A stretch of DNA of 64,000 nucleotides from an uncultured bacterium (GCA_949292215.1 CASEYW010000059.1:1-64000), one strand, 5' to 3'; counted from the first letter of the stretch, positions 34,903 through 43,930 are shown. A program made the numbers and translations. The notes: a model not told the origin generated them from the sequence alone.

Positions 34903-35669
34903 CGAAACCGTTCCACAGCATTCGTTTTCTCCAGGAGAATCATCTGGGAGTCGAAGCCCACATCGGACGCTACGAAAGCTCTCCGACCTGGGAACAGTAC
35001 ATTCCCTTTGTCGGGGGAGTGCACCTGCCCTATGACGGGATCAACCTGGCGTCTCCGGATGAATCGATCCGTTCCGAAGGGTTCCGGAAAATAGAAGCCG
35101 CTCTCATGGAAGGATGCCGCTACGGCATCGACCGGATGGTCATCCATACGCTCGGCACCCGAATCCAGGATGGAAGAACTGTCGGAGAATACGACCTTCT
35201 CATCGAATCGCTCCGAAAACTGGCGGCATTTGCAAAAAAGAGAAATGTTACGCTCTGCATGGAAAACCAGTTGATGTATCCGCCGAACACACTGCGTCTC
35301 TTCGGCGATACGGCGGAGGAGTGGTTCCGCATCCGGAAGGATGCCGCATGCGACAATCTGCTTCTGACACTGGATACGAGTCACGCGGCAACCAGTCTTG
35401 CCGTTTATCCTACTCACCGGGAACGGCTGAAGCATCTCTATGATTTCCTGAAATTTCCGGAACTGATCGGAAGAATCCACTGGTCGGATTCCAGAATCAT
35501 CAACAACGAGGCTGCGGGAAATGATATGCACCTCTGTCCGGGGACAGGTGATCTGCCGCTGCCGTTCCATTCGGAGATCAACCGCCATCCCGCCGTTAAG
35601 CTGCTGGAACAGAACTGCACCTGGCAGGAAGTGCGGAATACACTCGAATTCATCTCGAACCTTCCCTGA
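34893..35669 (+). CDS. Xylose isomerase-like TIM-barrel protein
   Basis: 258 aa. The pattern is that of sugar phosphate isomerase/epimerase or AP endonuclease 2 family barrels: VGGVHLPYDG, RMVIHTLG, VTLCMENQLMYPPN, LLTLDTSHAA and RIHWSDSR, which give metal ligands (Glu in MENQ, Asp and His in DTSHA, and His/Asp in HWSD). It probably isomerises or epimerises a sugar acid or ketose, or cleaves an inosose-type compound, in the cytoplasm. Overlap with the PHP gene indicates a joint pathway. The pseudopilin gene follows after 41 bases. Confidence 0.75.
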   Translation: MLLTKPFHSIRFLQENHLGVEAHIGRYESSPTWEQYIPFVGGVHLPYDGINLASPDESIRSEGFRKIEAALMEGCRYGIDRMVIHTLGTRIQDGRTVGEYDLLIESLRKLAAFAKKRNVTLCMENQLMYPPNTLRLFGDTAEEWFRIRKDAACDNLLLTLDTSHAATSLAVYPTHRERLKHLYDFLKFPELIGRIHWSDSRIINNEAAGNDMHLCPGTGDLPLPFHSEINRHPAVKLLEQNCTWQEVRNTLEFISNLP

Positions 35670-35710
35670 ACATCGGCTCAGAATCCATATAAAATAAAGG
35701 AGAATATTGT

Positions 35711-36478
35711 ATGCGGATACGGAAGATCAACCGGGAAACAAGCCACAGTGAATGCGGAAATTTCACACTCATAGAACTCCTCATCGTCATTGCGATCATC
35801 GCGATCCTTGCGGCGCTCCTTCTGCCCGCATTGCATTCCGCAAGGAAAAAGGCGCAGGCAATCGGGTGCATGTCGAATCTCAAGCAGGTCGGACAGGCTG
35901 CGCTGATGTATGAACACGATCACGGACGGGGTGTCGAAAGCGTCACTTGGAATTATATGCGCTGGCAGTCCACACTCATGCTTGATTATGTGGATCCGGT
36001 CCGGGCAAAATCCTCCTGGGTCGTGAACATTCAGGTCCGCCATATCCAGAAAATGACCCCGGAGGCAACCGAAAGCGGACCGCTCAAGGCATATGGAGTT
36101 TTTGCCTGTCCAGGACAGCTCAGCGATCAATATACAAGAAGTTTTCAGGAGGCAAACCATTACGGTCTGAACCGGTTCATGGGGAAGGAAGCACCCTCAA
36201 CGGTATGGGGAGTCGGATACGACGGAACCCTCAAATACAAACGGGTGAAACGTCCATCTCAGAGAATGCTCATCGCGGATGTCAAGGGGTCGGGAGAAAA
36301 TGCGTATTCCCCAAAAGATGTCTCCGCCGTGGATTTCCGTCACATGATCCGCGCCAACTTTGCTTTTCTCGACGGGCACGTGGAAAACCGCGATCTCGGC
36401 GGCTGCCCCACTCCCGACTGGGGGAGCGCCGGACGCGCCTACTTCTGGGGACAGCATCCCTATCCCGGCAATGAATAA
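35711..36478 (+). CDS. Pseudopilin-like protein with LDGH motif (copy 4)
   Basis: 255 aa. The leader [17 protein letters not shown] ends in Asn17 and the helix starts FTLIELL, with Gly one position too early for standard cleavage. Mature Glu5 is Glu22 and Cys53 is mature position 36. A CP motif occurs in VFACPGQL and [10 protein letters not shown] near the C-terminus. It is the third gene of the AraC-flanked operon and precedes the GH16 gene by 43 bases. AAAGGAGAA lies upstream of the ATG. Confidence 0.83.
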   Translation: MRIRKINRETSHSECGNFTLIELLIVIAIIAILAALLLPALHSARKKAQAIGCMSNLKQVGQAALMYEHDHGRGVESVTWNYMRWQSTLMLDYVDPVRAKSSWVVNIQVRHIQKMTPEATESGPLKAYGVFACPGQLSDQYTRSFQEANHYGLNRFMGKEAPSTVWGVGYDGTLKYKRVKRPSQRMLIADVKGSGENAYSPKDVSAVDFRHMIRANFAFLDGHVENRDLGGCPTPDWGSAGRAYFWGQHPYPGNE

Positions 36479-36521
36479 CGACATTGATCAATAAATCTCA
36501 ACCACAAGAAAGGATATATCC

Positions 36522-37400
36522 ATGAACATGAAAAAAATGATGTTGCCCGCATTCCTGACGCTGATGACCGGCTCGTGGAGCATGAATGCTGCTGAAGCCA
36601 CTCCCCCTGCCCGTGCCGGATGGAAACTCATCTGGTCGGATGAGTTCGACAAGCCCGGGAAACCCGATCCGAAAAAATGGGTTTATGAAAATCAGGGTTT
36701 TCTCCGGAACAAAGAGATGCAGTGGTATACCACCGACGAGAAAAACGCCTATGTCAAAGACGGTTGTCTCCACCTGGTGGCCCTTTCCGAAAACAAACCC
36801 AATCCCTGGTACAAGGAAGGCTCCGAGAACTGGAAATTCAACCGGAAAAACATTGAGATCACCTCCGCCGGACTCATTACATCCAAAACCTTCACCTTCC
36901 TCTACGGACGCGCTGAAATGCGGGCAAAACTCCCAGTCGGACAGGGTGTCTGGCCCGCCTTCTGGACCATCGGAACCGACAACCGTTACGGCGACTGGCC
37001 GGCAAAAGGAGAAATCGACATTTTTGAATTCTGGAAAAACAGAGAGGGAAATTATGTCCTTCAGTCCACCGTGCACTGGCAGGATAAAAACAAAAAGCAC
37101 CGGCAGTCCGGCGGAAAAATCGCAAACCGCAATTTCACGGACGATTTCCATATCTTCGCCATGGAATGGGACCCCGAAAAAATCGTTTTCTTCTTTGATG
37201 AAGAACCAATTTTCACATTCAAAACCGAACAGTGCAGCATCGGCGATTTCAACGCCTTCCGCGCGCCGCATTTTCTGCTGTTGAATCTGGCGATCGGAGG
37301 CACGCTCGGCGGAAAAGTCGACAAATCCATTTTCCCGGCAAAATACATCATCGACTATGTCCGCGTCTATCAGAAAGCGACAGACAAAACAACGAAATAA
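36522..37400 (+). CDS. Secreted GH16 family glycoside hydrolase (beta-glucanase-like)
   Basis: 292 aa with a signal peptide (cleavage probably near MNAAEA, residue 22-25). The GH16 catalytic motif is intact: GEIDIFE, with nucleophile Glu164, Asp166 and acid/base Glu169. Surrounding family features are GWKLIWSDEFD, GRAEMRAKLPVGQGVWPAFWTIG, and the C-terminal strand IDYVRVYQ. Members cleave beta-1,3/1,4-glucans, porphyran, agar or related galactans; the substrate cannot be told from sequence alone, though this compact single-domain form resembles laminarinase/lichenase types. It acts outside the cytoplasm. It closes the operon, with a terminator 38 bases downstream. Confidence 0.92.
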   Translation: MNMKKMMLPAFLTLMTGSWSMNAAEATPPARAGWKLIWSDEFDKPGKPDPKKWVYENQGFLRNKEMQWYTTDEKNAYVKDGCLHLVALSENKPNPWYKEGSENWKFNRKNIEITSAGLITSKTFTFLYGRAEMRAKLPVGQGVWPAFWTIGTDNRYGDWPAKGEIDIFEFWKNREGNYVLQSTVHWQDKNKKHRQSGGKIANRNFTDDFHIFAMEWDPEKIVFFFDEEPIFTFKTEQCSIGDFNAFRAPHFLLLNLAIGGTLGGKVDKSIFPAKYIIDYVRVYQKATDKTTK

Positions 37401-37437
37401 ACGGCTTCCTGCGCAGGAGCACCTCCCTACGCTTTTT

Positions 37438-37488
37438 CGTTCCCCGGCTTCCAGCAGCAATCACGAATCCGGGGGACGAGTTTTTTTT
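37438..37488 (+). terminator. Intrinsic terminator after GH16
   Basis: A 10-bp stem with one G-U pair (37438-37447 with 37469-37478), a 21-base loop and eight T at 37481-37488. Confidence 0.75.
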
Positions 37489-37508
37489 GGGATTCGTCCT
37501 TTTTTCTG

Positions 37509-37537
37509 TTGATTTCATGCTCTTGTTGGATTATATT
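37509..37537 (+). promoter_or_regulatory. Promoter of pyrH-frr
   Basis: TTGATT (37509-37514) and TATATT (37532-37537) with a 17-base spacer, 28 bases before the pyrH ATG and just after the GH16 terminator. Confidence 0.65.
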
Positions 37538-37564
37538 CCACGGAATCAAAACGGAGATCAGGGA

Positions 37565-38281
37565 ATGAGTTCATCTGTCTATCAAAGAGTGCTGCTGAAA
37601 ATCAGCGGAGAATCCCTGCAGGGAAGCAGGGGACATGGATACGATCCAGACGCGGTGGCGTCCGTTGTTGCAAGAGTGAAGGAGGCGCTTGACCTTGGAG
37701 TCGAGATTGCGCTGGTCGTCGGCGCCGGAAATCTCTGGCGCGGGCTCGCCGGTTCCAAAGGCGGCATGGATCGAGTCACTGCGGATCAGATGGGAATGCT
37801 TGCAACCGCCATGAATGCGCTCTGTCTCAAGAACGCCTTCCGGGAAGCCGGCGTCGATTGTGCACTCCATTCCGCGATTGCCATGGAACCATTCGTCTCC
37901 CGATACAACCGCGATGAGGCTCTCAGGCAACTTGACGAGCATAAACTCGTGATCTTTGCCTGCGGTACAGGTTCTCCATATTTCACGACCGATACAACCG
38001 CCGCGCTCCGGGCTCTGGAAACCAAATCCCAGGCATTGTTGAAAGCGACCAAAGTCAACGGGATTTATACGGCCGACCCGAAAAAGGATCCTTCCGCAAA
38101 ACGCTTCGAAACAATCTCGTTCGGGGAAGTGCTCGCACGGAAGCTGGCGGTCATGGACGCCGCCGCATTCTCCCTCTGTTCGGAAAACAATCTGCACATT
38201 GTTGTTTTCGACTTCGATGAACCGGGAGCTCTGGTAAAAGTCCTCACTGGAGACAATTCCGTGGGAACGGTTGTTTCCTGA
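37565..38281 (+). CDS. pyrH: UMP kinase
   Basis: 238 aa from the ATG at 37565; the open frame extends far upstream through the GH16 terminator and cannot be coding there. Family motifs are LLKISGESL at the N-terminus, ALVVGAGNLWRG, DQMGMLATAMNAL, ACGTGSPYFTTDT and KATKVNGIYTADP. It phosphorylates UMP to UDP in the cytoplasm. The usual bacterial GGGNIFRG motif reads GAGNLWRG. Together with frr (53 bases on) it forms the common pyrH-frr pair. Confidence 0.95.
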   Translation: MSSSVYQRVLLKISGESLQGSRGHGYDPDAVASVVARVKEALDLGVEIALVVGAGNLWRGLAGSKGGMDRVTADQMGMLATAMNALCLKNAFREAGVDCALHSAIAMEPFVSRYNRDEALRQLDEHKLVIFACGTGSPYFTTDTTAALRALETKSQALLKATKVNGIYTADPKKDPSAKRFETISFGEVLARKLAVMDAAAFSLCSENNLHIVVFDFDEPGALVKVLTGDNSVGTVVS

Positions 38282-38334
38282 GGCAAATGGAAATCGGACA
38301 TCATCATCCAAATCAACTCATAGGAGAAAATCAA

Positions 38335-38901
38335 ATGACAGACGAAATTCTGCTGCTCGTCGACGAAACCCAGGAAAACATGGGCAAAGCCGAAGAAGCC
38401 ATGAAGAATGACTTTTCCGCGATTCGCACCGGAAAAGCATCGACCGCACTGGTGGAAAACATCACCGTGGACTACTACGGTGCAAAATCCAGACTCCGCG
38501 ATGTAGCCAACCTTGCAACTCCGGAAGCACGTCTCATCACGATTCAGCCGTGGGACCAGAGTCTTGTAAAAGTCATTGAAAAGGCAATCCGTGAATCCAG
38601 TCTCGGGATCTCTCCCGTCAGTGACGGACGCGTCATCCGCCTTCCAATTCCGCCGCTCTCCCAGGAACGCCGTGTTGCTCTCGGCAAACAGGTCAAAGCC
38701 CGTGCTGAAGAAGCCAGAGTTGCCGTCCGGAATATCCGCCGCGATGCCAATGAAGTCGCGAAAAAAGCCCAGAAGACATCCGACATCACGGAAGATGAAC
38801 TCAAAGATATCCTCGAACAGATCCAGAAGGTCACAGACAAGTCGATCGCTCACATCGACCTGCTCATGGAAGACAAAGAAAAAGAACTCATGAGCTTCTG
38901 A
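38335..38901 (+). CDS. frr: Ribosome recycling factor
   Basis: 188 aa from the ATG at 38335 with AGGAG upstream, the normal family size. Signatures include FSAIRTGKAS, VDYYGAKSRLRDVANL, IQPWDQSLVKVIEKAI and VRNIRRDANEVAKK. It splits post-termination ribosomes together with EF-G. It follows pyrH and precedes the GT39-like gene by 5 bases, so the latter may be co-transcribed. Confidence 0.96.
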   Translation: MTDEILLLVDETQENMGKAEEAMKNDFSAIRTGKASTALVENITVDYYGAKSRLRDVANLATPEARLITIQPWDQSLVKVIEKAIRESSLGISPVSDGRVIRLPIPPLSQERRVALGKQVKARAEEARVAVRNIRRDANEVAKKAQKTSDITEDELKDILEQIQKVTDKSIAHIDLLMEDKEKELMSF

Positions 38902-38906
38902 CCGGA

Positions 38907-40688
38907 ATGTTCAACCGGCACGGAAAAAATCGTTTTCTGCTTCTGCTTGCGGCGATCGCCGTTGCAGGATTCCTCCTGCGCCTCATCGTCGGCATACAGC
39001 TTATTGCAGCCGATCCGGCAGCATTCGCCCCGGCCTCCGTGACCGATATGGCAACTTACAAAACTCTTTCGGAACAGATTCTAAGAGGAATCTTTCCGGA
39101 TGAGTTTTATTATCAGCCATTCTATTATGCGGTGTTCCTGCCGCTGATCCAGATTCTGACTGGACCGTCAAATTTCATGATCATCCTTGCGCAGTCGCTT
39201 TGCGGAGGAGTCGCCATTCTGCTCACGGGACTTGTCGGGGCGCGCATTGCAGGAAAAAACGCAGGAATCATCGCAGCGGTTCTTCTTGCACTGAGCCGTC
39301 TGGCAATTCTCTACACCTCTTACCGACTGATCGAAATTTCCCAGCTCTTCTGGTTCATCCTCCTGCTCTATCTTACCCTGAAAGCGATGGACAAAGGCGG
39401 CTGGCTCCGCTGGCTTCTGACCGGAATCGTTCTTTCCATCGCGATTCTGACACGCGGGAACGCATGGTGCTTTCTTCCGCCGATTCTTCTGGCCTGCTAC
39501 TGGGGTGAGTGGAAATCCGGACGAAGATCAGGAAAAACCTTCGCCATTGCCTTGCTGATGGTATTTCTCGGAACCGTACTGCCGCAGATCCCGTTTGCTG
39601 CTGTCAATTCAATGAAGTACGGAACGCTGAAGGGGCCCTCCACGGCAGGGGGAGCGGTACTGGCACTTGGAAATACAAAAGAGTCGCCACCGGGCGGACT
39701 CGAATATCCACCATCCTTCAACTTCTGGACAAAACATCAGGAGGAACGCTCCGTTCCCCTGCGCATATTCGACTGGTTCTGCGAAGAACCGGCAGCGTAT
39801 CTCGAACTGACCTTCCGAAAACTGTTCCTTTACTGGAATGAATATGACATTCCGAACAATATCAATCCAGCTGTGAACGGACAGAAAAGCTCTTTGATGA
39901 CGACTTTTGTCTTTCTTCCGACCGGATTTCTGCTGCTGCTCTGTCTGGCAGGAGTTTTCGCGAATTTCCGGAAATGTTTCCGAAAACGGGGAATTGCGCT
40001 TCTCTTTCTGTTTCTGCTTCTCTACTGGTTCGCTGCGGCAGCGTTCTACAATCTCGGACGCTTCCGCATTCCCTCCTTTGCGCTGTACTGTCTCGCCGGC
40101 GGACTCTTCTGCGCAGGAATTCCGAGACTCTGGAGAAAGAAACAATACAAAAATCTTTTCCTGTACAACGGCTTCGCTCTTCTTGCGGCATATTTTCTTG
40201 TGTATCCCGGTTATACGATCTATCGGGAAGTCCTGGAAAGCGGTATTCTGAAAGCGGTCCGCCCCGGCGGAGTACAGGTGAATTTTCCCGGCGAAGGAAC
40301 GCGGCTTTACGACCACGGACCAATGTCTTTCGGCGGATGGAACATGATCGAAGGCAACACCTTCCAGAAAAAATTCGCCCGGACGAAAACAGGTGGAGGC
40401 GGAATGGTCGAATTCCGTCTTCTGCTGTTGAAAATCCCGGAAGTGCAGAGAGCGATGGTCAGTGTCAATGGCCGGCAGAAAATGCTGGATGATATGATTC
40501 CCGGAAAGCCTGCATTCGTCACATTCCGCCTTCCGGATCCGGAGGATGGACTCTTTCGCATCGAACTTTATGGACCGGTTCGAGCTGTTGCCGACCTGCA
40601 GCGGGATTACGGAAGAACGCTTGCCGCCGACAGCACCCCCCTGCCCTATGAACTGCTCGCGGAACTTCGGCTGCCGGAACCAAAGTAG
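38907..40688 (+). CDS. GT39/ArnT-like membrane glycosyltransferase
   Basis: 593 aa. A hydrophobic N-terminal half with about ten or more membrane segments begins at residue 9. The first external loop holds Asp47 in SVTDMATY, the position of the catalytic acid in GT-C enzymes of the PMT/ArnT type. YQPFYYAVFLPLIQIL and ILTRGNAWCFLPPILLA are further family-like elements. The last 150 residues (from about 440, EVLESGILKAVRPGG) form a soluble domain outside the membrane. It would transfer a sugar from a lipid carrier to a protein or lipid on the outer face of the inner membrane. It starts 5 bases after frr, an odd partnership that probably only reflects read-through. Confidence 0.75.
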   Translation: MFNRHGKNRFLLLLAAIAVAGFLLRLIVGIQLIAADPAAFAPASVTDMATYKTLSEQILRGIFPDEFYYQPFYYAVFLPLIQILTGPSNFMIILAQSLCGGVAILLTGLVGARIAGKNAGIIAAVLLALSRLAILYTSYRLIEISQLFWFILLLYLTLKAMDKGGWLRWLLTGIVLSIAILTRGNAWCFLPPILLACYWGEWKSGRRSGKTFAIALLMVFLGTVLPQIPFAAVNSMKYGTLKGPSTAGGAVLALGNTKESPPGGLEYPPSFNFWTKHQEERSVPLRIFDWFCEEPAAYLELTFRKLFLYWNEYDIPNNINPAVNGQKSSLMTTFVFLPTGFLLLLCLAGVFANFRKCFRKRGIALLFLFLLLYWFAAAAFYNLGRFRIPSFALYCLAGGLFCAGIPRLWRKKQYKNLFLYNGFALLAAYFLVYPGYTIYREVLESGILKAVRPGGVQVNFPGEGTRLYDHGPMSFGGWNMIEGNTFQKKFARTKTGGGGMVEFRLLLLKIPEVQRAMVSVNGRQKMLDDMIPGKPAFVTFRLPDPEDGLFRIELYGPVRAVADLQRDYGRTLAADSTPLPYELLAELRLPEPK

Positions 40689-40736
40689 TCCCTCGAACCG
40701 GGAAACCTCTTTTACACAAAAGCAAGGACCTATATC

Positions 40737-41624
40737 ATGAGAACATATCTGAGCTGCGTGCAGTGCCTCGTCAGAAACACTGTGAAAATTGCGGAAATGC
40801 TGGCGGATGACGATCAGGAAAAAGAACGGATCGTCAAAGACATGCTGCGGGAAATCGCAAACTTCGACTACAACACTCCGCCCCCTTTCATGGCACGGCG
40901 GATCTATTCCTATGCGTCAGAACGGACCGGCATTCAAGATCCGTATCAAGCACAGAAAGATGCTTCCACCCGCATTGCAAAAGAACTTCTGGAACGCTTT
41001 CTTACAGAAAAACGTATTGATCCGGAAAACTTCGAGTCGCTGGTCCGTCTGGCAATCGGAGGCAATATCATTGATTTCGGGGTCAATTGCGATCTGGATC
41101 TGAATGAAGCGAAAAGAACCATTGAAACGGCCTTTCTGACACCAGTCGACCAGGATGCACTCCGCCATGCGGAAAAAGCCATGGACAGCGCAGAAAACAT
41201 TCTATACCTTCTGGACAACTGCGGTGAAGCCGTATTCGATACTCTGCTTGTGAAAAAATACAGGGAAAAAATCACGGTCTCCGTAAAAGGCTCCCCGATC
41301 TTGAATGACATCACCCGGCGTGAAGTGCTTGATTCCGGATTCGGCGGCATTGCAAAACGGATCGTCGATACCGGGGACTGCACGCCCGGAGTCTCTCTGG
41401 AGCATTCCTCACCGGAATTTCTGGATGCGTTTTACAAAGCGGATCTTGTCGTATCCAAAGGACAGGGCAATTTCGAATCGCTGAACACGACAGACAAACC
41501 GATCATCTTTTTATTCATGGCAAAATGCGAGCTTGTTGCCGGTCTTCTCGGAGTGCCGAAGAACTCGTTTCAGATCCGTTGTCACAATTTAAACCAGATG
41601 CTTTCAAAAACAGCAGAAACGTGA
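40737..41624 (+). CDS. DUF89 / ARMT1-like metal-dependent phosphatase
   Basis: 295 aa. The N-terminal CVQC motif, YLLDNCGEAVFDTLL, VSVKGSPILNDITRREV and VVSKGQGNFESL are hallmarks of DUF89 damage-control phosphatases of the prokaryotic subgroup, where the Asp/Asn and Lys residues bind metal and phosphate. These enzymes are thought to remove harmful or surplus sugar phosphates and related metabolites in the cytoplasm. The gene starts 48 bases after the GT39-like gene and is followed by a terminator-like hairpin. Confidence 0.85.
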   Translation: MRTYLSCVQCLVRNTVKIAEMLADDDQEKERIVKDMLREIANFDYNTPPPFMARRIYSYASERTGIQDPYQAQKDASTRIAKELLERFLTEKRIDPENFESLVRLAIGGNIIDFGVNCDLDLNEAKRTIETAFLTPVDQDALRHAEKAMDSAENILYLLDNCGEAVFDTLLVKKYREKITVSVKGSPILNDITRREVLDSGFGGIAKRIVDTGDCTPGVSLEHSSPEFLDAFYKADLVVSKGQGNFESLNTTDKPIIFLFMAKCELVAGLLGVPKNSFQIRCHNLNQMLSKTAET

Positions 41625-41650
41625 TCCTTTCCTGAACGAGCCATCCTAAG

Positions 41651-41706
41651 TTTCCTAACGTTCATCCCATAGACGCCATAACATCTTAGGAAATCTGGAT
41701 TATTTT
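41651..41706 (+). terminator. Terminator-like inverted repeat after the DUF89 gene
   Basis: TTTCCTAA (41651-41658) pairs with TTAGGAAA (41686-41693) across a 27-base loop, and a T-rich stretch follows from about 41700. The stem is A/T-rich, so termination may be weak. Confidence 0.4.
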
Positions 41707-41729
41707 TTAGAAACATTTGTGATTTTCTC

Positions 41730-41761
41730 TTGTAAAACTCACAGAATCATGTATATATAAT
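41730..41761 (+). promoter_or_regulatory. Promoter region of the kinase/ankyrin gene
   Basis: A perfect TATAAT at 41756-41761 (or TATATA at 41752-41757, 16 bases from TTGTAA at 41730-41735) lies 38 bases before the ATG. It runs into the element shared with the sigma-factor gene. Confidence 0.5.
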
Positions 41762-41782
41762 AGTGAAAAGAGAAATATTGCA
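41759..41782 (+). promoter_or_regulatory. Shared element, copy 1 (before kinase)
   Basis: AATAGTGAAAA, a short A-rich spacer, then TATTGCA. The same order occurs at 43265-43290 before the sigma-factor gene. It is a candidate recognition site for a common regulator or for the sigma factor itself. Confidence 0.4.
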
Positions 41783-41799
41783 ATCAACTGTATTTTTTT

Positions 41800-43179
41800 A
41801 TGAATGAGACATCAGGAAATACGGAACCGTTTTTCGGTATGCCGCAAGGATATCAATACCTGTCTTGCTGCGGTTCGGGAAGTTACGGAATCACTTATCT
41901 GGTCAGGGATTTTTCCGGCGTTGAGATGGTTCTGAAAATTGTCGCAAAGACCGGAGACAGAAGAGTCTGGGAAAGGGAACTTCACGGATTGAGAGCGTTT
42001 CGAAGGCTTTCTCAGACGCATCCGAATCTCGTCCAGATTCACCATGTAGAAGACAGTCCCGAGTATTTTTATTACACCATGTCTCCCGCAGACAATCTCT
42101 CCCATGAAAAAGGGACCTATCTGCCTGCAACTCTGGAAAATGTGCTCCAGCGTTATCCTCTTTCCCCGGAACGAGTGTTGAAAATCGGTCTTTCTCTTCT
42201 GGATGCCGTTGAATTTCTGCACCGGGAAGGACTGGTGCATCGCGATATCAAGCCGTCCAATATTATTTTCATCAATGGAGAACTGAAACTCAGCGACGTC
42301 GGACTTGTCCGGGAAATTGAAGGGAATGCCACCCTGATCGGGTCGCCGGATTTCCTGCCGCCAGAGATGCTTCAACGGAAAAACAGGATAAAACCAATTC
42401 CTTTTGATTCGAAATACGATCTCTATGCGATCGGAAAAGTCCTTTACTGCGCACTGACCGGAAAATCCACCCGGGACTTTCCCCAGGTGGATCTCTCTTT
42501 GCTGCGCTCCCCGCTCGCACATCGGCTCAACCGGACAATTCTCGAGGTCTGCGATACCAATCCGGAATGGCGCATCGACACAATCGAAACATTCCGGAGT
42601 CACCTCAATGGAGATTTCGACAGGAAAACATTACGGAACATTGTCCAAAGTCTTCTCCGGAATTCCGGAGGTTATCTGCGGAACAATCTTCATGTCCCGG
42701 TCTACATTTCACTGGCGGCCTTTTCCGTTCTCGGAGCCCTGATGATGTTCGGCGCATGGGATGCCGGAAGAGCTGAGCACCATCCTGCCCCCCCTCAGAC
42801 AGCAGATGTTGCAGACCCGGAACACTATCTTTTCAATGCCATTCGTGGAAAAGACATGATTCTTCTGACAAATCTTCTGAAGCGGAACCCCATCTGCCGC
42901 ACTCTGCTGAAACAGAATCACTCCTATCTAGCAGAAGCACTGTCTCTCGGCTCGCCGGAACTTCTCCGTCTTCTGCTGGAAAACGGAGCTGATCCCAACG
43001 TTTGCTCCAGCGATGGGAAAACCCCTCTGATGCAGGCTGCAGAATCCGGGAACCTTCAAAATATCCGGATTCTGCTTGAGTTCGGAGCAGACAAGCGCAA
43101 ACAGGATCGTTTCGGAAAAAACGCCTCTGCTTACGCTGCAAGTGCAAAGAAAAAGGAAATTCGCTCTCTCCTGCAATAA
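41800..43179 (+). CDS. Membrane-anchored serine/threonine kinase with ankyrin repeats
   Basis: 459 aa. The kinase domain (about 17-275) has the Gly loop GSGSYG (25-30), Lys46 in VLK, HRDIKPSN (147-154), DVG at 166-168 in place of DFG, and LPPEM. A single membrane segment lies at about 301-321 (VYISLAAFSVLGALMMFGAW), followed by three ankyrin repeats at about 345-459 (LLRLLLENGADPNV, KTPLMQAAESGN). The kinase would be cytoplasmic and the ankyrin part would face the other side of the membrane. It has its own promoter and terminator, and the sigma factor, anti-sigma-like peptide and second ankyrin protein follow, suggesting a signalling set. There is no Shine-Dalgarno; TATTTTTTT precedes the ATG. 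Confidence 0.88.
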   Translation: MNETSGNTEPFFGMPQGYQYLSCCGSGSYGITYLVRDFSGVEMVLKIVAKTGDRRVWERELHGLRAFRRLSQTHPNLVQIHHVEDSPEYFYYTMSPADNLSHEKGTYLPATLENVLQRYPLSPERVLKIGLSLLDAVEFLHREGLVHRDIKPSNIIFINGELKLSDVGLVREIEGNATLIGSPDFLPPEMLQRKNRIKPIPFDSKYDLYAIGKVLYCALTGKSTRDFPQVDLSLLRSPLAHRLNRTILEVCDTNPEWRIDTIETFRSHLNGDFDRKTLRNIVQSLLRNSGGYLRNNLHVPVYISLAAFSVLGALMMFGAWDAGRAEHHPAPPQTADVADPEHYLFNAIRGKDMILLTNLLKRNPICRTLLKQNHSYLAEALSLGSPELLRLLLENGADPNVCSSDGKTPLMQAAESGNLQNIRILLEFGADKRKQDRFGKNASAYAASAKKKEIRSLLQ

Positions 43180-43193
43180 CAAGAGAGCTTTTT
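43163..43193 (+). terminator. Intrinsic terminator overlapping the kinase stop codon
   Basis: Stem GCTCTCT (43163-43169) / AGAGAGC (43182-43188) with five T. The left arm lies in the last codons of the kinase gene. Confidence 0.7.
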
Positions 43194-43240
43194 GATATCA
43201 AAATAAAAAAAATAAAAAAAAATAAAACAACGCTGACAGA

Positions 43241-43270
43241 TTGTGAGAAAAACAACACCATCAGTATAGT
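43241..43270 (+). promoter_or_regulatory. Promoter of the sigma-factor operon
   Basis: TTGTGA (43241-43246) and TATAGT (43265-43270) are 18 bases apart, 75 bases before the ATG. The region upstream (43197-43230) is almost pure A with T interruptions. Confidence 0.5.
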
Positions 43271-43290
43271 GAAAATAAAAATATATTGCA
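43265..43290 (+). promoter_or_regulatory. Shared element, copy 2 (before sigma factor)
   Basis: TATAGTGAAAA, an A-rich spacer, then ATATTGCA, matching the element at 41759-41782. The end ATTGCA also pairs with TGCAAT at 43299-43304 across eight T, giving a small inverted repeat. Confidence 0.4.
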
Positions 43291-43344
43291 TTTTTTTTTG
43301 CAATGTATTTTATTTTCCGTACGATCGGAGAACAGGAAACGAAC

Positions 43345-43911
43345 ATGGCTTTTACAACGAAAAAAACGCTGCTGTCAAAAATAAGCGATGGAGACGATGT
43401 CTCATGGGACGAGTTTTTTGAAATGTATCGCCCTCTGATTTTTATCCGGGGACGCGATTTCGGGCTCAACAAAACCGAATGTGATGACCTCACTCAGCTT
43501 GTCATGGCGGAAGTTTTCAAAATGAGAAACCGTTTTTCATATGATCCTGCAAAAGGCAAATTCCGGGAATATATGAAAAAAATCATTTCTCACCAGGCAC
43601 TCCGTCTGAAAAATGACTCTTATGCAGACAAAAAGTTCGTGACGCTTTCCGACGACATCTCAGAAGATAACAACGAACTCGAACAAAGCTGGCAGCAGGA
43701 ATGGGAAGCACAGCAAATGAAGATGGCTCTGGATGAACTGAAACATAAAATTGAACCTCTGACTTATCAGGCGTTCGATCTTTATGCGCTTCAGAACTGT
43801 GCCGCGGAAGAGGTTGCGGCATGGCTGAAAATTTCAGTCAATTCCGTCTATCTTGCAAAAACACGCTCCATTGCCAAACTGAAGGAAATCATCAGCAATC
43901 TGCCGGACTGA
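43345..43911 (+). CDS. Sigma-70 family RNA polymerase sigma factor (ECF-like)
   Basis: 188 aa from the ATG at 43345 (AGGAAA upstream); an earlier ATG at 43303 lacks a binding site. Region 2 lies at about 20-85 (FFEMYRPLIFIRG, ECDDLTQLVMAEVF, YDPAKGKFREYMKKII). Region 4 lies at about 135-188, with YQAFDLYALQNCAAEEVAAWLKIS and VNSVYLAKTRSIAKLKEII. Two-domain sigma factors of this kind next to serine/threonine kinases occur in Planctomycetes and Lentisphaerota. It would direct RNA polymerase to a limited set of promoters, perhaps including its own and that of the kinase. The HxxxCxxC peptide gene follows after 19 bases. Confidence 0.85.
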   Translation: MAFTTKKTLLSKISDGDDVSWDEFFEMYRPLIFIRGRDFGLNKTECDDLTQLVMAEVFKMRNRFSYDPAKGKFREYMKKIISHQALRLKNDSYADKKFVTLSDDISEDNNELEQSWQQEWEAQQMKMALDELKHKIEPLTYQAFDLYALQNCAAEEVAAWLKISVNSVYLAKTRSIAKLKEIISNLPD

Positions 43912-43930
43912 ACGCAACAGGGTGAAGCAC

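Noticed and set aside
37232..37564. N-terminal extension of pyrH through the end of GH16
   Set aside because: The extension would cross an intrinsic terminator and the pyrH promoter; the ATG at 37565 gives the family-typical N-terminus.
41800..42640. Pseudokinase because of DVG instead of DFG
   Set aside because: The metal-binding Asp is kept, and Gly loop, Lys46 and HRDIKPSN are all intact, so activity is more likely than not.
43190..43300. A/T-homopolymer stretch as a possible mobile-element scar
   Set aside because: No terminal repeats, target duplication or transposase are present; the stretch is better explained as an UP-element-like region of the sigma promoter.
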